A stretch of DNA of 64,000 nucleotides, from positions 1 to 64,000 of the forward strand of contig JAJLRJ010000011.1 of assembly GCA_024195265.1 (NCBI GenBank). The letters run 5' to 3'. This DNA is from Dendrophyllia cribrosa. Lineage: Eukaryota; Cnidaria; Anthozoa; Scleractinia; Dendrophylliidae. A program made the translations under genes and the position numbers. The notes under the pieces were generated by a model. That model ran no database searches. It had not been told where the DNA came from and worked only from the letters and a program-made list of their open reading frames with translations. The stretch's first letter is position 1, and every line of letters begins with the position of its first letter. This document shows, in pieces, positions 1-12,400 of the stretch.

Positions 1-51
1 ACTCTCGCTGACTTTCTGTAACTTTCAACTTTTTCAATACACTAAACTTAC

Positions 52-127
52 CGAATCCTTCTGAATCATCGATCTTCTGCATCAGAACCAAGAACAAGAT
101 CATCACGCTCGCAGTGAACTTCTTCAT
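52..127 (-). CDS. First coding exon of a secreted or membrane protein, rest outside the window
   Basis: On the minus strand an ATG at 127-125 opens 25 codons that read M-K-K followed by a hydrophobic stretch (ASVMILFLVLM) and then a polar acidic segment (QKIDDSEGF). The frame ends at a good splice donor (G|GTAAGT, donor at 51-50), so the exon has phase 1. This is the pattern of a signal-peptide exon. The remaining exons would lie to the left of the window, so the family cannot be told. Small secreted cysteine-rich peptides of cnidarians often have this first-exon layout, but no cysteine is visible here and I do not assign a function. It could also be a chance open frame next to a chance donor. 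Confidence 0.4.
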
Positions 128-1379
128 CCTTCTGCAGGCAGTAATCTGAAGCAAGTGAAAATTGTTACAATTGCACTAACTTTACCACTTAAAAATATAT
201 TTTGATATATAGCCACCATCTTGCTGGACCTGCGAGCAAAGGTTTGTGACGGTACAGCAAGTGTACACATGTACAGCGACAGCAAGAAACCTCTTCTGGC
301 CGGGGAAATAGATAGTTTTCATCCACGTTAGCAGTTTTGTTTCTGGAATTTGCTTTGAAAGCAACACCAGGAGATAAGATGTTACAGAGTTTGAATTTTT
401 TAACGAAACTTGCTGGAATTCTTTTATTGAGTAAAGTTTCCCAACACATCATTTTGCGGGATGTTTCTAAAGATGCAAGCCCTTGAAAGAACATGTGTCC
501 CGGCTGATGTATTGTGTTTTCCTGGGAATGGTCAGGAGCTTCTTTAAAGCTTGTTTTATTATCTTGAAATAGAAACAAAAAAAACTCCCAAAAACGGTAA
601 AAGTAAAGACATGAACTAAAAAGACGAAATAACGGCTACAAGCTTCAAACTTTCACCAGAACGAAACTTTCGATTTCTTGACCGCCTGTCGCGAAATCAA
701 AATCGATGAACTGAATTCCACTTGCATCCTCGTAATCCTTCATATTTTCTCCAAACTAATTGTTCTGTTTTGCGCTGTACAATCTTTTTATCCAATTCCG
801 TTGAATACTTGGTGGCATTCGGCAATATCCATTAACATTAAGAAAGCGAAACTGCTTCGATACTTAGGCGTTAAACCAAAAGGTAAGGTATTCATTGAAC
901 ACTACGCCAAAGTTATAGACAAATAGCATTGAAGGGATCTGCCGGAATACAATATCAACACATAAAAGTTCTATAAAACTAATCTGTACTTACTAACACT
1001 TGTAAACGTAAACCTGAAACGCAGTGGTTCGGTTTTGCCGGATCTCTGATGTAGACAGCACGTGGGAAACCCTTCCAACTTCGATCACAAGAAAAAAGAG
1101 GACTCGGTTGACTTTGCACGATGACTGTGGAGTATTTATATAATTTTATGGCCAATTCCCAAAATAGATAAACCAATGATAACAAAGAGAGATCAAAGTG
1201 CGTCCACATCGTGGTAATTTTAGATGCCAATCAAGCCATTTCAGTTTCACAAGTTTGTGGTTTAGTAGCTTGCAGCTGGCGTAACCAAGCGTGGAAGCGT
1301 TTTTCGTGGAAAGATAAACCCACAGTCCGGGGGGAGGGCATATAAAATTGATGGGTTGATCGTCGGAAATTATGAACTG
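128..1379. other. No recognisable gene
   Basis: This stretch would be the upstream region of the left-edge minus-strand exon. Open frames of 129 codons (189-578, minus) and 82 codons (678-926, plus) occur, but neither shows a family signature or a splice context that I can support. Confidence 0.5.
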
Positions 1380-1600
1380 GAACTTCTAAAAGTTGCGAGG
1401 GATCTGTTTTGTGGGTGTGGCTCCCATACATTTTTACGGACCCCTAAGGGGTACCAATTCCTTCTGAAAAGTTGTTTCCGTTAGCATATTTTTTTTCGAT
1501 TTTTATCCTTAGTGATACCAAATCACGAATTTCAATCCCTCACGTGTACGACAGTCACCTTTTTGTATGGGACTCCCCCCCCACTCCTCCCATGCAGGTG
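1380..1600 (-). repeat. Dispersed GGTACC/CACACCCAC repeat, copy 1
   Basis: Contains the phrases TGGGTGTGGCTCCCAT, CCCTAAGGGGTACCAAT and a C-run before 'actcctcccatg'. The same phrases recur in the opposite orientation at about 10430-10770, 16340-16560 and 48880-49020. No terminal repeats or coding frame are visible; the copies are diverged. Confidence 0.5.
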
Positions 1601-2630
1601 CCACAGTTCCCAAAAATTCGAGTTATAACATTAATCCGTTAACCAATAATATTTTAAGGAAGCTTAGAGAACCTCCACATAAAATATTGCAACCTTTGCT
1701 GGAATAGAATTGCAAACATACGACAACGACTTTCTAAATGGAGGGACAGAGTTAGGTGATACCGGCTAAGTATACTGTGCCACTTCCGGCTTCATGCTTG
1801 CAATATTTTAAAAGTACAAAAGAAGCTTTCTTGTAAATTCTGGATCGTCTGTAACAGCATGAAAATCGTAAACAGGAAGACGGATTAATAGACCGAAAAA
1901 GATCATTAAAATTGCCCGAAGCACTTTCTTAGAAATGTGCGTGATTTTGATATATCGTAGAAATGCACTGCATTTTGGTTTAAGAACGTTTTAAGAACAA
2001 CCTTTTCAGTTATATGGATCTGCCAAAGCATACTAGCTGGAATTTTTCGTTTTTCGACATTCTGGAAGTCGACAATGCGTAATTATTCTGGAACGTCTGG
2101 AACAGTAGGACCGATGTCCCCGATGGCTTGCATGAAACAGGGAAATTATACCGGAAAACTCGAAAATGAAAACAAAACTGAAAGGTGGGACAAAATTAAT
2201 TAGGTTGTTTGCTCAAAGTATATCGTGTTCGGTGGTATTCGTGGCATTTCTTAGAAATATGGGCAACACGTGTATAGTACTATTTTAAATAAATAGTAGA
2301 TGTTTTAAGGTTGTTTATATGAAAGTTTAACGACTAACGGGGCCGCCAGGTGTGAATTTTCATTTTTTCTAGGCGGCGCTTGAGATGTGAAATGAAAACA
2401 CACCAATTTTGTTGTATGTAACACGTGTCTACCACGAAAGTTGGAAGCCAATGCGGAAGAGTTCAACCCGGCGGGGAACTTATAACCGTGAACGAAAACA
2501 AAAGCGCAAAGACGATTAAATTGATCGCATCAGGCCAAAGATCATTTACCCGTGGTTTTTCTTAGAAATCTAAACATCACTTGTCTAGACTGTTAACGAA
2601 AGGCCGAACATGTATCAAGATGTCTTAACA
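1601..2630. other. No gene seen
   Basis: AT-rich sequence without a supported open frame. It holds semi-regular phrases ('ttcttagaaat', 'accgtgaacgaaaa') suggesting an old diverged tandem repeat, but no clear unit. Confidence 0.4.
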
Positions 2631-3018
2631 TTAAAGGGGCATTGTCACGCAGATTTTGCTGTGTTTTGGTCAAAATACACTAAATATATGACAAAGTACC
2701 TTTGCTCAAACATAAGATTGCTTTTAGAACATCAAGAAGATAATATAAAGTGATTTTTTCAAGGAAGAACAAACCATAATAAGTTTTCCTGCGATTTCTC
2801 CACGACTCTTGGGAGGAACTTGAAAAAAATTGCCAATTTTTTCAAGTTGCAATCCATTTACATCCTGGCCATCCGCAGCCATAGATAACGAATACTAGTT
2901 TCTGTGCACTGATAGAGTATTTGTTAACAAATCTGGACAATTTTTTTAAGGTTTCCATTGAAACAAACTTTTTGCCTTTTCAAAGTGATACTAAAATTAG
3001 GTGACAGTGTCCCTTTAA
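2631..3018 (+). mobile_element. 388-bp TTAA-flanked non-autonomous element, copy 1
   Basis: Begins TTAAAGGGGCATTGTCACGC and ends GTGACAGTGTCCCTTTAA, so TTAA bounds both sides. A closely similar 390-bp copy lies at 51437-51826 and a decayed inverted copy near 4640-4880. No coding capacity. TTAA duplications are typical of piggyBac-like and Kolobok elements (family knowledge); which one drives this family cannot be told. The right TTAA is also the left TTAA of the next element. Confidence 0.75.
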
Positions 3019-3576
3019 CCCTTTCACTCCCAGAGTCAATTATGGAGACATGTAGTGTAGTTCTAACTTTTGAGTCTGTGGACGAAACCCTATGGTGTGA
3101 CCATTCAAATGAAACCTCTTCGGCAGTACATTTGTATGGTACCATTTGTTCTAACTTTTGAGTCTGTGGACGAAACCCTATGGTGCGACCATTCAAATGA
3201 AACCTTTTTCAGCAGTACTTTTGCATGGTACCATTTGTTCTAACTTTTGAGTCTGTGGACGAAACCCTATGGTGTGACCATTCAAATGAAACCTCTTCGG
3301 CAGTACATTTGTATGGTACCATTTGTTCTAACTTTTGAGTCTGTTGATGAAATCCTATGGTGTGACCATTCAAATGAAACCTCTTCAGCAGTACTTTTAC
3401 ATGGTACCATTTGTTCTAACTTTTGAGTCTGTTGATGAAATCCTATGGTGTGACCATTCAAATGAAACCTCTTTGGTAGTATTTTTGCATGGCACCGTTT
3501 GATTTTCAATATTTTAAAAAATGAAATTTGGAATTTTTCTTGATTTTTGGTATTCTCAAGGGAGTTTAAGGGTTAA
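3015..3576 (+). mobile_element. TTAA-flanked element carrying an 88-bp tandem array
   Basis: The ends are TTAACCCTTTCACTCCC on the left and GGGAGTTTAAGGGTTAA on the right. Inside are about five copies of an 88-89 bp unit starting TTCTAACTTTTGAGTCTGT at 3061, 3149, 3238, 3326 and 3414. Short open frames through the array are by-products of the repeat. Single or paired units of the same family occur at 11880, 23820 and 35950. Confidence 0.75.
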
Positions 3577-4639
3577 GAGATTATTTTACAGGGTGTTTTA
3601 TAAAGACATATTATATTCTCGTTCGCCGCGCTCAGCCGAATAGAAAACATTTCCCATTCGATCCCATGTCAACGCTAGAGACAATTGGAGGGAGCCGACA
3701 AGCTATCGAGACCAGCCACTTTTTTCGCGGTCAAAATACTGACTCTTACAATGCATGTCAGTGCGTAAGCACTCGCAAACCATAGCCCACATCAGGGATG
3801 TCTGTTCAAAAACACACCATACGTTTACGTTTACACAACGTTGTATAGCGGTGATAAAGCCGGATGCGCAAAACCAGCAAAAAAACTCCTAACTCGGAGA
3901 AAAAAACTAGAAACATATTTTCCAAAACGATGCAAAAACACCGTAACCCTCTCGAGTTTAAAGTTGAAAATAACAATTATTTAATGCCGTTAGCAGTACA
4001 CAATATGCAAAGAATTACCCCGAGCAAAGTTCAAACGTGGCTGATTGGCGTCAAGTGATGGCGCAACTCAAGGAGTGGTATAAATAGGCAATAGCTGCGC
4101 GCGAATGCCAAGCAGTATGCCCATTGGAAATCCATATTGTCAATCAACATGCTAAGGGTTCCTGTTCCGGCAAATCAAATCGGTTTACCTAATGAGAGAT
4201 GGTCACGGTGTTGTTTTTACTTGTTATAATTCAGCATATGAACAACCTGCTATAAAGGAAAAAGGTAAAAAAGTCCCTTTTTAACTAGTGAAGATGCGAA
4301 GCGTCGAGCGAGTTATAGCTGAAGAAAAAAATCACTTGATCGGTCGGTCAATGGACCGTTAACATTGAACCCGCGATGTCACCTGACTTACCCATGGGTG
4401 TGTTGTTGGAGGTAGGAGAGGGAGTTGGAAGCAGGGAATGGGGGTCGGTGGGGAAAAAATCTAGGGGAGGCGAGGGTCCATTGGATTGCTCGTGTCCACT
4501 ATCTAACAGAGGCTATATTGCCGGATACTGATTGTAGTCACTTCGAAAAGCCAAGACATATCAAAGGAAATTTGAAAATAATGATTCAGTTGAGTTAACA
4601 GTTACTACATCAGCGCACCGAAACTACTTGTTTGATTTT
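3577..4639. other. No gene seen
   Basis: A 64-codon lysine-rich frame at 3864-4058 has no recognisable family. Otherwise a G/A-rich stretch near 4400-4480 and unassigned intergenic sequence. Confidence 0.4.
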
Positions 4640-4880
4640 AGCGGCGGATGGCCAGGATGGAAATGGATTGCAACGTAAAGTTTAGGCTAAATTTTTCAAG
4701 TTAGTTGTCTCCCCGTGTCTTTCAAAAATCGCTAAAAAAATTTGCTGTGGTTCGTCCTCCCCATAATAATTCACTTTATATATTTTTATCAGGTTCACAC
4801 AAAAACTTACCATGATTGAAAGGATTTTTCAGTAATTTTAGCAGAGTTTTGGCAAAATCAGCAAAATCCTTGTGACATTA
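4640..4880 (-). repeat. Decayed inverted copy of the 388-bp TTAA element
   Basis: Read on the minus strand it shares 'gattttgctgattttg', 'ggtttttgtgtgaac' and the 'catcctggccatccgc' region with 2631-3018, in the same order. Ends are eroded. Confidence 0.5.
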
Positions 4881-5640
4881 GCCTGCATGACGGGCGCCTG
4901 TTTATTTAAAGGGCAAAATTTTGAGGACCTTTCCCTTGCGCACACATCCTCGTTATTTCACCCTATAAATAAACCGGCACTTGCAACACTTATTGTGACA
5001 TATCCCCTCTTAACATCTTGCTAATTTTGCCACCTTTTGAAGACAATCTCAAACTACCAATAATTTTGTAAAATCAAGCCTTAATCTCATTTATTATAAA
5101 TTGAAAATTGTGGAGTCATATAAAAAGATGGTATCTTAAACTTGAACTACACTAATATAATACAGAGAAAACTGCCAGCTATACAACGTTTATGGTAACT
5201 AAGTTATATTGTATTGAAATAGCTTCTGTGGAGCCTTTTACATCATATTAGAGGTAATGTTCGTGACCTCCAAATTTAGCTTTTTTACGGTTATTTTAAT
5301 ATTGCAAGATTTGCTAAAACAAAGAGGAAATCACTTTTATATTAATTTATTACAGAAATGTTGATATAATACTGACAGAAATGTTAAACAAATCTTTCAC
5401 ATTCAGGAAAAATGGTGTGACAAAACAGTGCCACACGTAGGCAGTAATTTACAACTGTATATATGAGGACAAAAACTATAAAAACAAGTAAAACAGGAGT
5501 CCCTTGAATGAGATCTTCGTGTGTTCCTTTGTAAGTAGCTTTGCTCAAGAAGACAGAGGCAACTTGAAAGCACCATATTTTTTCCAGTTGCAGATGTCCA
5601 AAGTACAATAAATACACTTTACAAGTTGTTCTTTCTTCTA

Positions 5641-8600
5641 TCACTTATCTTTGTTGATTCCATATTTTTCTTTCATTTTCTCCAGTTCTTGTCTTTTCTT
5701 TTCCTTGTCCAGTTTTTGGAAAGCCTGACAAACAAGGATGCACAAAAATGTTACTCACATTAATATCAAAGAAATTGCAAACTAACTTTACTGACTTGTT
5801 ACAAAGCTGTATCTCTATGGAATTCTCTTGACAATCATACGCGTGCAATCTCAAGGAAAAGTTTATTTAAAAACCCTCTTAAAGTGCTACTGCGATCAAA
5901 TTTTTTATTTCCTTTTTTTACATCTTCGTGTACAATTATACTTTCTTACTCGTCTTGCCAAATTTCAATCCATTACGAACATCAGAAGTCATTTTATTTT
6001 AACATTTATGTTCGAGAATTTACGGCCGCCATTAATCAACCGTGTTCCATGCTTGGTTGCGAAAGGGATAAAGTGACGTCAAAGGCTCAAACATACCTCA
6101 CGGGTTGAAATTATAATAACAATAAGTATTGAAAATCACGCGAAAACGCAACAAAAACATTGGACTTGTTCTTCGTGCAATTTTCTATGCTCATTGTTAT
6201 TATAATTTAAACCCGTGAGGTATGTTTGAGCCTTTGACGTCACTTTATCTCTTTCGCAACCAAGTATGGAACAAGGTTGATTAATGGCGGCCGTAAATTC
6301 TCGGACATAAATGTTTAAATAAAATGACTTCTGATGTTCGTAATGGATTGAAATTTGGCAAGATAAGTAAGAAAGTCTAATTGTACACGAAGATGTAAAA
6401 ATATGAAAATCAAAAATTTGATCGCAGTAGCACTTTAAACGCAGAACTTCATACGAATAGCTTAATTTATAGATTAATTTTTCTATAGGTTAGATTTTAA
6501 ATTTTAATTAGTTTTTAAGCTTTTTATTCACTTGTAAACTGTTTAACTTTTTAATACACAACCACATCAGCTCCGCTGTATTTTTATCGTGTTTAAATAA
6601 ATGTTGTTGTTGTTGTTTGACGAGGAGGCCTAGATGGAAAACGATTTGGTTTGAGGTCATGGTGTATGGACCAGTCGCAGGAGTGGGGAGGGGGGGGAGG
6701 GGGTTGCCATGATCGAGGGCCAACTATTTTCCCATCTAACTACAGTCTGACTATAGCTGGCTTTAAACTCTTATAAGTTAAGAAGCATTTAACCAATACC
6801 AGTGCCAAACTTCAAGACTACATGTATTTCTGAAATTAACCTGGGAACATTTCGATGAGACAGACAGATGGTATACCCCCTCCCCCATCCTGGTCACGCA
6901 AGGCCAAAAAAGCCTAATCTGAATAGGGTTAAGATATCACTCATGGGTGATTGTTTTTTGTTTTTCTCATCACTTGTTTCTTTAATAGTAATTGACAACC
7001 TAAAGAGAATATTTACATAAATGTACACTTACCTTGGTGGATTGGTAATACAGTACGACAAGGTATCGGTTGCATACATTAAAGCCTGAGAGATGATCAC
7101 AAGCATTCTTAGCATCAAAAATATCTTCATACACTACAAACGCTGTGCCTCTTGTTTCTGGCGCATTACCACTGTAACACAAGAAAAATACAGATAATCA
7201 TCATATGATCATACAGCAGATGTCTAAAGTGAATGATACTTGGTTGAACATTGTTTAATATTTATTGAGCAACAAATGTTGAACTGTGTTGCAATTTGTT
7301 GAATGAGTAGAAAACACATTCAACATTTGAAATGATTGACTGAGGTCATTCGAAACGGAATAGAGCCTGTCTCTATTTTCGTTCAACAATGCTTAACATG
7401 TTGAATGGCTTTTTTCAACATTTAACAAGGCATGATATACTGTTCAACATTTGTTGAATGGCAGTCACAACATCTGTTGATTAACAACTGTTGAACCATA
7501 TATTATAGCCTTAAAAGGATCAACTGAGTTTGGTTGGGTTCTTCTGTGTTGAAGTGGAGAAGGGAGTGGGGCCAGGAGGAGGGGGAGGTAAGTCTTTACA
7601 AGCCTAATGGCTCACAACTGCCAGAACATAACCCAGTTTCTGTAACATGAAGCGACTGAGAGTATCACTACTCCCCCCTGGATGGGATGCTTGTCCATCA
7701 CAGCGTGACCTGGTTTATATACTATGAAGTGACTAGGAGTATTACTACTCCCCCCTGGATGCGATGCTAGTCCATCACAGGGTGATCTGGTTTATATACT
7801 ATGAAGTGACTAGGAGTATTACTACTCCCCCCTGGATGGGATGCTAGTCCATCACAGGGTGATCTGGTTTATATACTATGAAGTGACTAGGAGTATTACT
7901 ACTCCCCCCTGGATGGGATGCTAGTCCATCACAGGGTGACCTGGTTTATATACTATGAAGTGACTAGGAGTATTGTTACTCCCCCTGGATGGGATGCTAG
8001 TCCATCACAGGGTGACCTGGTTTATATACTATGAAGTGACTAGGAGTATTACTACTCCCCCTGGATGGGATGCTAGTCCATCACAGGGTGACCTGGTTTA
8101 TATACTATGAAGTGACTAGAGGTATTACTACTCCCCCTGGATGGGATGCTAGTCCATCACAGGGTGACCTGGTTTATATACTGTGAAGTGACTAGGAGTA
8201 TTACTACTCCCCCCTGGATGGGATGCTAGTCCATCACAGGGTGACCTGGTTTATATACTATGAAGTGACTAGGGGTATTACTACTCCCCCCTGGATGGGA
8301 TGCTAGTCCATCACAGGGTGACCTGGTTTATATACTAGAGACAACATCTAGTATATAAAGAAAGAGAGACAACATGGAGCAAAGTTTCTTGTCTAAGGAA
8401 ACAGCATGACGGCAGAGACCACGTTCAAACCACCGACCTTCAGGTTGAAAGTCCGACGCACTAACAACTAGATCACCGTGCCTCCACAGAGGAGGGGTAC
8501 TCGAGTTTTAAAACAAATGGGGAGGTGCACAGATTTTTAGGATTTCTTATTTGCGATTCTTGGAAATAGTGATACTTTAATTTGCACTACATTTACTTAC

Positions 8601-9293
8601 ACTCTGATCTGTCTGATGCCTCCATATTTGCCGAATATGTCATACATTTCTTCTGTGGTAATCTTGTAGGGTAGATTTCTGGATAAAAAAATAAAGTCAG
8701 ATAAGGATTTAGGACAGTACATGTACTTTTCATATTGAAGTTACTTCACTGGTTGTAAAATCTTTCTGGTTTGTTATTTATACATGGAACATTAAGACAC
8801 CAGCACAACAATATGTGCCGTGGAAATGATGTCCCGCTCTCAAGGTTCAACACTTTGCAGAGGACAGATTCCAGTATTAAAATTAAAAGACACGTGAAAG
8901 TTTGTTTGAAAAGCATCACGAATAATCAAAACTCAGATACACAGAGGATAGATAAGATGTAAAACAATGACACTGGATAAACTTAGATACTTACCTGACG
9001 TATAAAATTCGGTTAACTTCTGGTGGCAATCGGACCTGAAACAAGAGAAAAATCTCGTCAATAAGCTTAAACATAGCTTAATTTGTGAAACGTACAACAA
9101 ACGTGATAACAAAGGAAGATTCGATAAGAAAGTTTGAAACCCTTGAAAACGAACGCGCAAAGCAATGTATAGTAGAGTAAAACAACGTTAATTAAGAGAA
9201 TTGTCGATCTTTTACTACGTAGTAGACAGAGTATGAGCCAAAACGTCACAAATAACAACTTACATTCGCCTTCCTTTGGTTTTGGAGCGCCAT
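5641..9293 (-). CDS. SF3B6: Splicing factor 3B subunit 6 (p14, SF3B14), five exons
   Basis: SF3B6 is the RRM protein of the U2 snRNP SF3b complex that sits next to the branch-point adenosine in the nucleus. Coding exons on the minus strand: 9264-9293, 8995-9035, 8601-8678, 7033-7171 and 5641-5724. They join in phase to 372 nt, 123 residues plus stop, against about 125 in human. All introns are GT-AG. The RRM fills most of the protein: RNP2-like RILYVRNLPY around residues 20-30, YDIFGKYG near 40, RNP1-like [10 protein letters not shown] near 58-67, and [10 protein letters not shown] near 82-91. A short lysine/glutamate-rich helix ending in EKYGINKDK closes it, as in other animals. The start (CAAGATGGCGC) faces the TPD52 gene 159 bp away. 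A minus-strand AATAAA lies at 5346-5351. Intron 4 holds a 560-bp fold-back element and intron 3 a SINE with an expanded array. Confidence 0.97.
5879..6438. mobile_element. 560-bp TTAA-flanked fold-back MITE in SF3B6 intron 4
   Basis: The arms, about 5879-6125 and 6193-6438, are near-perfect inverted copies of about 245 bp around a 65-70 bp spacer. The ends read TTAAAGTGCTACTGCGATC and GATCGCAGTAGCACTTTAA, so TTAA flanks both sides. No transposase is present. Transcribed with the SF3B6 pre-mRNA it would form a very long hairpin. Confidence 0.85.
7241..7498. mobile_element. Fold-back MITE rich in TTGAACA/TTCAACA
   Basis: The ends read TGGTTGAACATTGTTTAA and TTAACAACTGTTGAACCA, imperfect inverted repeats. 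The interior repeats CAACATTTG/TTGTTGAA several times. It lies in SF3B6 intron 3, about 70 bp upstream of exon 4. Confidence 0.6.
7588..8488 (-). repeat. tRNA-derived SINE with internal 77-bp module amplified about nine times
   Basis: Read on the minus strand the element starts near 8488 with a tRNA-like head (GGAGGCACGGTGATCTAG, later GGTGGTTTGAACG, box A/B-like). A body with 'agacaagaaactttgctcc' follows, then a module containing CTAGCATCCCATCCAGGGGG. Here that module, with its CACTTCATAGTATATAAACC neighbour, is repeated about nine times at a 76-78 bp period from about 7649 to 8337. A single-module copy of the same SINE lies at 26740-27034. Located in SF3B6 intron 3. Confidence 0.75.
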
Positions 9294-9452
9294 CTTGAAA
9301 TACTTTCGTCACCGTAACATCCGGGAACTTCGTAAGCGTTGTCGTCCCACAACATCCGGGAGTTTCAACCCCGTCTTTCAGGGAAGTTTGGGTAATATTG
9401 TTCTCTCCCGCCTCGCGCAAGGGAATCTGGGATGAAAATTTTAGATTAGAAG
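9294..9452. promoter_or_regulatory. Probable bidirectional promoter of SF3B6 and TPD52
   Basis: The two start codons point away from each other across 159 bp, so both 5' UTRs and the core promoter must fit here. No TATA box is seen. The phrase ACATCCGGGA occurs twice, at about 9318 and 9352, and CpG dinucleotides are dense for this genome. Both start codons lie in AAGATGGCG, a YY1-like element. Function is inferred from spacing. Confidence 0.7.
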
Positions 9453-12400
9453 ATGGCGGCCGAGGACGGAATGGATATCTCGGAATTTATTGTTGATAAA
9501 GGGAAAGAAGAAGGCGAAGATGAAAAGAATGAAGAGATCTCTGAGATTGTTCTGGCACCTGACCTTGAAGCGGAAGAGGCAAGAAAGGAGGAACTTCGTT
9601 TGCAAGCTAAAAAGGTAAAAACATCGAATTTTTGTCGGCATAAGAGTTAATGTAAGAATAAATTTAGCTGACACGTCATATGGGCAAAGTAAGCTCATAT
9701 ATTTGCTCACTTGATGTAGTTCGGATGACCTCTTGGTCTTAATAATCTCATACCAACTAATGGCTTTTTTAAAATCACTTTTTTAGTGAGCATGTCAAAT
9801 TTATAAGATAATTGCATGATGGGAGTGTGTTTTAAAAATTTTAAAGGGTAATCGAACTTAAGTTTTTATTGAAACTCAAGCTGAATATCGGAGTTGTTTT
9901 CATCAAGTTCCCTATTTATCAAGCTGAAGAGTTCAAGGAGCTTTTCATTCCACCTGGTTCCTAGTTGCATCACAGTAAAATTATTTACAAACACCTATAC
10001 TAAGTTACTTGTAAGAAGCCGTCCCATTTAAGGTATTTTGTGATTTCATCTGTTCTGTTGTTAGTGATAATAGACATAGCCTGTCAGGGAAGGGGGGTCC
10101 CATATAAAAGTGACATAGGTGATTGTTGCACCTTTTAGGGGTTACTGTAAAATTAATGTTTGGCACCACTGAGGGTGTTTGAATTGGAAATGATCACTGT
10201 AAGAGTTATTTGGATGCCTTTAAGGCCCGTTTACACAGGTGATTTTTGATGCGATTTTTGTCACACTTGTGGATGCAATTTTTGTCGCACGCAAGTTGCA
10301 TATTCAAATCACATGTGTAAACGGGCGGCGATTTCAGTGTTATTTGGGTGCGATTTTGTAGCGTGATGTCGCAGAGCATGACAAAAATTGCATCAAAAAT
10401 CACATGTGCAAACGCGCCTTTAGGGTACTAAGCCAGAAAAGTAGGGGGTAAAATTACTGTGAGCCACACCCACAAAAAAGGGTTTCTGGTACCTGGATCA
10501 TTCCTTAATTCTCATGACCTTTTTGATTGATAAGGCATTGATATTGCAAGGAGAAATTTGATGCTGATCACTCTTAGGGCTTGAAGGGTTAAGGTATTGA
10601 GCCAGAAAAATATACTGACAGAAACAACTTTTCAGAAAGAGTTGGTGCCAATTAGGTGTGAAAATAAATGTGCACCACACCCACAAAAGAGGTTTCTGGT
10701 AATTTTTAGGGGTTTCTTTCAAAATTTCCAAAGATTGTCCCCTGCAATTCCCCCTCCCCCAGGACATCCTAACCTTGTAAAATTTCAAATGACCAATTTT
10801 TTTACAGTATGGATACTCTTTTCTCTCCCTTGGGTGCAATCTCTGTAGGTTACACTGAAGATCATTGGCGTGGATCTTTGCCTTTTGTACTTTAATCTTT
10901 GGTACATGTATGTATCTTTGGTGCTGGCTTTACATGCAATAAATGCACCATGACCCTCTCCTCCCCCTTTCTGGGGCATCTATATACCCTTTCTACCCCT
11001 CCCATAGGACCTAACTACAGTAAAAACCCATGTATAAGAACCTAAAATTTAAGAACCTGTTAGGCTAAAATTTTCATTTCAAACCCCCTTTTCATAAGAA
11101 CCTATTAAGCGTAAAATTTTTAGTAGGTTCTTATTTCACAAAAATGAAGGCACAGATGAAACTACAGAAAAAAATTTTAGTCCCTAGGTTTAAGTCAGTA
11201 AGATTCAAAGAATGAACTAAAATGAAAACCATGTCATGTCTGTGCCAATACTGGATTACACAATGCAATTGTATTAAGAATACAGTTCCATGTGTCTCTC
11301 TCATTTTCAAAGTCACAGTTTTTGAAGCATATTGAAACTTCCTTGCATCTATGTCATGCATCAATGGCTTTCCATATCATACATGTATTCAAAGGGGACA
11401 GACCGCAAATAAATGTGGCTACTAAATATATCTGAATTTCGTAACTGTTCATCAGTAGGATGCCCAAAATGCGTGCAATTCCACAATTGGTTTCGGCTCC
11501 ATTAAATCAGTACGCCCCTATCAAATTAATAACCTATTTAAGAACCTAAGTAGCCTAAAGTCCCACTAAATACCATTTCAATAAGAACCTATTCAGGCTA
11601 AGTTGGAAAAATCTAGGTTCTTATACGTGGGTTTTTACTGTCCTGCGTTCTCTTTTCACCTTCATTTATTATTTTTCAGGTAATGTGAACCATCTTAAAT
11701 CTGCTCTTTTTATCTTTGCAGATTGAGGAAGAAATTGTCACTTTGAAGCAAGCTCTTGACAGAAAGGAGAAACAGTTAGCAGAAATAAAACGGCTGTTGG
11801 GTATAACAGCATGGACTCAGCTAAGAGATGGATTTAGTCATCAATATCAAAATCTGCAAGGAACACAGATGTAAGAGGGACTAGCTTTCATTTGAATGGT
11901 CAGACTCATCCACAGACTCAAAAGTTAGAACTGCATTGTACAGTGTAAAACCAAAACCCACAGGAAAGTACTGCTCAGTAGCTTCCATTTGAATGGTTAC
12001 TTTGTAGAATTTCCTGTACAGACTCAAAAGTTAGAAGGTTCCATCTTGTACAGTACAATATGCAGCAATTAAATACCAGTAGGCCTAACATGGGTTGCAT
12101 GCTCCATTACATGTAGTTCAGTGTTTGCCTGTTTAATGGCTTATTAGCTGCTGTGTTCTGTGCTGTGTTGTTTCTATACTTATCCAGGTGTATACCATAA
12201 AATGCTGCTTATAAGCCCACCCCACCCTCTTATAAGCCCACCCAGTTATAGGTCCATCAGTTTTCTGACAAAAAATTATTCTGGTTATATCACCTCCTAA
12301 ATTAGCCTCCTACGCAGACGTCCTTAGGGCTCATCACGCAATCTTTCCTCCCCCAAAGGAGGAGGAGGAGGAAAGATTGCCTGACGAGCCCTAAGGACGT

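Noticed and set aside
189..578. 129-codon minus-strand open frame
   Set aside because: No family signature, no supported splice sites, and it overlaps what would be the upstream region of the left-edge exon.
7649..8337. CRISPR-like array
   Set aside because: The 77-bp units are contiguous with no unique spacers, and the genome is eukaryotic.
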